Source of the DNA: an uncultured Eubacteriales bacterium
Lineage (GTDB): Bacteria; Bacillota; Clostridia; Oscillospirales; Acutalibacteraceae
Direction: 5' to 3'
Length of the DNA: 36,464 nucleotides
Assembly: GCA_900316555.1 (NCBI GenBank)
Contig: ONDL01000012.1
Location: 1 to 36,464, forward strand
The translations under genes were made by a program, and so were the position numbers. The notes beneath the pieces were generated by a model. That model saw nothing but the letters and a program-made list of their open reading frames with translations. It made no database searches and was not told the origin of the DNA. Shown here in pieces: positions 33,793-36,464 of the stretch (position 1 is the first letter of the stretch; the number at the start of each line of letters is the position of its first letter).

Positions 33793-33805
33793 ATTAGTAA
33801 AGTTT

Positions 33806-33811
33806 ATTATA
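33806..33811 (-). promoter_or_regulatory. Extended -10 promoter of the PBP gene
   Basis: On the minus strand TGCTATAAT is an extended -10. The -35 position has only a weak TTTATT. The expected leader is about 100 nt. The rest of 33700-33949 is AT-rich promoter sequence for the divergent genes. Confidence 0.6.
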
Positions 33812-33877
33812 GCACTTTTTCGGGAAAAAATAAATATGTAAATCAAAATTTCAGATAAAAAAATTGTGTTTTTCACC

Positions 33878-33906
33878 TTGCGATTTTATTGAAAAGGGTG
33901 AATAAT
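33878..33906 (+). promoter_or_regulatory. Candidate promoter of the BofC-like gene
   Basis: TTGCGA at 33878-33883 and AATAAT at 33901-33906 with a 17-base spacer, about 44 bases before the start codon. One or two mismatches to consensus in each box. Confidence 0.45.
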
Positions 33907-33949
33907 GCGCATATAAACGGAAATGCTAAGAGAAAAAGGAAGGATAGCT

Positions 33950-34270
33950 ATGAAAAGAATTATACTGATATCGGTGACGGGCGCGATACTTATCGGCTGC
34001 GTTATCGCGCAGTCGCTGGCTGAGCAGAGCGCTGCGGGCAACGTCAGCCTGAGCCTCAGCGACAAGCTGCCCGACAGCGAAAAGAGATTCGTGATGGGCG
34101 AGGACAAGGGCAGGGTAGTGGTCTACCGCGCGGGCGAGAGCGAGCCGTTCATGACGACCGACACCTTCACCTATTCTCTGCCCAAAGCCGACAAGCAGAA
34201 GCTCGAGCAGGGCATCATCATCGAGGGCGAGGCGGCGCTGAGAAGAACGCTGGAGGACTATTGCAGTTGA
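33950..34270 (+). CDS. BofC C-terminal domain-like small membrane protein
   Basis: A 106-residue protein with one N-terminal hydrophobic segment (about residues 3-22) that acts as signal or anchor. The rest is extracytoplasmic and includes RFVMGEDKGRVVVYRAGESE, then YSLPKADKQKLEQGI and RRTLEDYCS. This pattern (short strand pair, a LP-x-AD helix start, a C-terminal LEDY) fits the BofC_C-type domain of small Clostridial proteins, as judged by eye. B. subtilis BofC controls forespore signalling, but that role cannot be transferred here. GGAAGGA supports ATG 33950 rather than 33923. Confidence 0.65.
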   Translation: MKRIILISVTGAILIGCVIAQSLAEQSAAGNVSLSLSDKLPDSEKRFVMGEDKGRVVVYRAGESEPFMTTDTFTYSLPKADKQKLEQGIIIEGEAALRRTLEDYCS

Positions 34271-34331
34271 GAATTGAAAATGGAAAATTGAAAATGGAAA
34301 ATTAAGGGTCGCTTCGCTCCGAGTTATATTT
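34271..34331. repeat. AT-rich dispersed intergenic repeat, copy 4
   Basis: GAATTGAAAATGGAAAATTG is followed by AAAATGGAAAATTA and AGGGTCGCTTCGCTCCGA. Reversed, it matches the centre of 4654-4725. It begins directly after the BofC-like stop codon. Confidence 0.75.
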
Positions 34332-34443
34332 TTTGGCAGATCCGGTAAAGATACGCGCAGCAGCCGCAGATAATGATTTGATATAGCAAGAATCTATCCG
34401 GCAGCGGCGACGATCATTCCACTCTGAACTCTTTACAAACTCC

Positions 34444-34472
34444 TTTACATTTCCCTTGATTTGTGGTATGAT
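34444..34472 (+). promoter_or_regulatory. Sigma-A promoter of murI
   Basis: TTTACA at 34444-34449 and TATGAT at 34467-34472 with a 17-base spacer. Confidence 0.7.
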
Positions 34473-34518
34473 GTAACGTGAATCATAATGCAAATCTTCG
34501 TGAAAAAGAGGGATATGT

Positions 34519-35337
34519 ATGTCGTCAGAGAATGCGATCGGCGTTTTTGACTCGGGTCTCGGAGGCTTGAGCGCCGTCAAGGAGTTCCTCAGAGTTCTTC
34601 CGCAGGAAAAGATAATATACTTCGGCGATACGGGCAGGGTGCCCTACGGTACCCGCAGCCGCGATACGATCAGAAAATACGCCGTTCAGGATACCAATTT
34701 CCTTTTGAAGCACAACGTAAAGATGATCGTCGCCGCCTGCGGCACCGTCAGCTCCGTCGCGGGCGATCTGCTCAGGGAAACCCTTCCCGTGCCTTATACG
34801 GGCGTTGTCAATCCCACAGCCTACACCGCCGTCCGCGTAACGCGCAACGGCAAAATCGGCGTTATCGGCACCGCGGCGACCGTCAATTCCCACAGCTACA
34901 AGCTCCGTCTCCAGAAGCTCGAGCCGAGGGTGAAGGTATATGAGCAGGCATGTCCGCTCTTCGTACCTCTCGTCGAGAACGGAGTCATCGACCGCTGCGA
35001 CATCATCACAATGGCTGTCGTCGCGAGGTACCTCTCGCCGCTCAAGGAGCAGGGCGTCGATACGCTCATTCTCGGCTGCACGCACTTTCCGCTTCTGCGC
35101 GAGGCTATACACGACTTCATGGGGCCGAATGTGCGCCTGATAGATTCGGGTCTTGAGACCGCCGTCTACGCCGCAAAGGTGCTCGGTCAGGAAAAGCTGC
35201 TCTGCACGCGCTTTGAGCAGCCGCAGCCCGAGTTCTATGTCAGCGACACTCCCGACGGCTTTACCTCCGTCGCGGGGCTGTTCCTCGGCAGGAACATGGA
35301 GCACGCCGTGACGCAGATCGACATTGAGGCGTATTGA
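34519..35337 (+). CDS. murI: Glutamate racemase
   Basis: Converts L- to D-glutamate for peptidoglycan. The 272-residue protein starts with FDSGLGGLSAVKEFLRVLP (D11), has YFGDTGRVPYGTRS, the first catalytic cysteine C74 in VAACGTVSSVAG (most family members have ACNTAS), and the second, C187, in LILGCTHFPLL. Both catalytic cysteines are present, so activity is likely despite the Asn-to-Gly change. GAGGG precedes ATG 34519. Only 7 bases separate it from the next gene. Confidence 0.94.
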   Translation: MSSENAIGVFDSGLGGLSAVKEFLRVLPQEKIIYFGDTGRVPYGTRSRDTIRKYAVQDTNFLLKHNVKMIVAACGTVSSVAGDLLRETLPVPYTGVVNPTAYTAVRVTRNGKIGVIGTAATVNSHSYKLRLQKLEPRVKVYEQACPLFVPLVENGVIDRCDIITMAVVARYLSPLKEQGVDTLILGCTHFPLLREAIHDFMGPNVRLIDSGLETAVYAAKVLGQEKLLCTRFEQPQPEFYVSDTPDGFTSVAGLFLGRNMEHAVTQIDIEAY

Positions 35338-35344
35338 GGTGGAT

Positions 35345-35779
35345 ATGACGGATAAGGATTTGAACCGCTACAGAATAACCATCATCGGCGAGCAGCTCGT
35401 CGACGGTGAACACAATAAAATCGAGGTTCTCACGGACGGAAAGTTCATGCAGAAGCGCGATCATTTCTACATCGGTTACCGCGAGTACGACGAGGACAAT
35501 CCCTCGAAGGTGTACAACAACGTTATCCGCGTCGACGAGGACATGGTTACAATCAGCCGCACGGGGCCTCAGCGTTCGCGTCTGCTGCTGCAGAAGGGCA
35601 AGCGCCATCAGTGCATTTACGAAACCGTCGCGGGCACGCTCTCGATCGGGGTCTTTACAAAGACTCTGCACAGCACGCTCAGAGAAAACGGCGGCACGCT
35701 CGAGGTCAGCTACACCCTCGATTTTAATACAGATTTGGTAAGCGAGAACCGCTTTCATATAACAGTGGAAGAAAAGTAA
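35345..35779 (+). CDS. DUF1934 (YwiB-like) beta-barrel protein
   Basis: A 144-residue protein of the DUF1934 family, predicted as a calycin-like beta barrel of unknown function. Seen here are RYRITIIGEQLVDGEHNKIE, then IRVDEDMVTISRTGPQRSRL and the ending LDFNTDLVSENRFHITVEE. B. subtilis ywiB also sits directly before argS, and here argS follows 12 bases later. GAGGTGG supports ATG 35345, not the earlier in-frame start at 35324 inside murI. Confidence 0.85.
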   Translation: MTDKDLNRYRITIIGEQLVDGEHNKIEVLTDGKFMQKRDHFYIGYREYDEDNPSKVYNNVIRVDEDMVTISRTGPQRSRLLLQKGKRHQCIYETVAGTLSIGVFTKTLHSTLRENGGTLEVSYTLDFNTDLVSENRFHITVEEK

Positions 35780-35791
35780 GGGGTAATATTT

Positions 35792-36464
35792 ATGGATACA
35801 TACGCAAAGGCTGTTTCTCAGCTCAAGGCTGCCGTAGAGGCGGCTATGAAAAAGGCTGTCGCCGCGGGTACTCTGCCCGAGGCAGAGCTGCCCGAATTTA
35901 TCGTAGAGGTGCCTGCGGACACCTCCCACGGCGACTTCGCCACAAACGCCGCTATGGCAGGCGCGAAGGCGTTCCGCATGCCGCCGTTCAAAATCGCTCA
36001 GGCTATCACCGAAAACCTCGACCTCAGCGGCACCTTCTTTGAGAAGTGCGAGACCGCGGGTCCCGGTTTCATCAACTTCTTCCTCGGCGGAGATTTCTAC
36101 GCCGGCACTGTCCGCGAGATTCTCCGTGACCCCGAGGGCTACGGCTCGTCCGACTTCGGCAAGGGCGAGAAGGTAATGGTTGAGTTCGTTTCAGCCAACC
36201 CTACAGGCCCCATGCACATGGGCAACGCGCGCGGCGGCGCTCTCGGCGACTGCCTCGCGTCCGTTCTCAGCAAGGCGGGATATCAGGCGTACCGCGAGTT
36301 CTATGTCAACGACGCGGGCAACCAGATCGAGAAGTTCGCTTCTTCCCTCGAAGCGCGCTATCTGCAGATCTACAAGGGCGACGAGATCGTATTTCCCGAG
36401 GACGGCTATCAGGGCGGCGACATCACCGACCTTGCGAATGAGTACAACAGCGAGTTCGGCGACG
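35792..36464 (+). CDS. argS: Arginine-tRNA ligase, 5' part (cut by window end)
   Basis: A class I aminoacyl-tRNA synthetase that charges tRNA-Arg. The 224 residues visible include the N-terminal Add-1 tRNA-binding domain (DTSHGDFATNAAMAGAKAF) and the start of the catalytic domain with EFVSANPTGPMHMGNARGGA, in which HMGN (H142) is the HIGH motif, then YVNDAGNQIEKFA. The KMSK loop lies beyond the window. AAGGGGT lies before ATG 35792. The frame is open to the last base. Confidence 0.96.
   Translation, partial: MDTYAKAVSQLKAAVEAAMKKAVAAGTLPEAELPEFIVEVPADTSHGDFATNAAMAGAKAFRMPPFKIAQAITENLDLSGTFFEKCETAGPGFINFFLGGDFYAGTVREILRDPEGYGSSDFGKGEKVMVEFVSANPTGPMHMGNARGGALGDCLASVLSKAGYQAYREFYVNDAGNQIEKFASSLEARYLQIYKGDEIVFPEDGYQGGDITDLANEYNSEFGD

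Overview
The window is a chromosomal segment of a spore-forming Clostridia bacterium, most likely of the Ruminococcaceae/Oscillospiraceae type. This placement is an inference. It rests on the fairly high GC content with strong AAGGAGG-type ribosome binding sites, a spoVAC gene, a zinc-type S14 and L36, a rhodanese-less ThiI, a KOW protein between map and infA, and a DUF1934 gene directly before argS. I see no phage genes, transposase, CRISPR array, tRNA or rRNA.

Layout. 1-2091: a tandemly duplicated 5' leader followed by a DRE-TIM aldolase gene that runs into a damaged pyrF. 2263-4651: serC-serA serine-synthesis operon with a consensus promoter and a strong terminator. 4723-5175 (-): spoVAC. 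5309-11283: a tight five-gene run of cysteine desulfurase, thiI, an unusual class B sortase fusion, a small partner gene and an ectB-type aminotransferase, ended by a terminator that works in both directions. 11514-12029 (-): corrinoid adenosyltransferase with its own promoter. 12220-28360: the complete S10-spc-alpha ribosomal superoperon (rpsJ to rplQ, including secY, adk, map, infA and rpoA), with a long structured leader, a structured 243-bp insert between rplW and rplB, and an rpsK gene broken by a small deletion. 28482-33811 (-): a PBP1A-type penicillin-binding protein, homoserine dehydrogenase and aspartate kinase, followed by a repeat-rich spacer. 33878-36464: a BofC-like small membrane protein, glutamate racemase, a DUF1934 protein and the 5' part of argS.

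Functional links. serC/serA make serine from 3-phosphoglycerate. The cysteine desulfurase probably feeds sulfur to ThiI for tRNA 4-thiouridine. lysC and hom are the first and third steps of the aspartate family pathway. MurI and the PBP serve peptidoglycan synthesis.

Points of most interest: (1) a degenerate CinA/MoCF-like domain fused through a membrane segment to a class B sortase with an InlB-type repeat, next to a second small protein that looks like the same domain; (2) a multi-hairpin RNA insert inside the ribosomal operon; (3) small frame-breaking deletions in two normally essential or conserved genes, pyrF and rpsK; (4) three families of dispersed or tandem noncoding repeats; (5) the duplicated leader in front of the aldolase, which shares an 11-nt motif with the serC leader.
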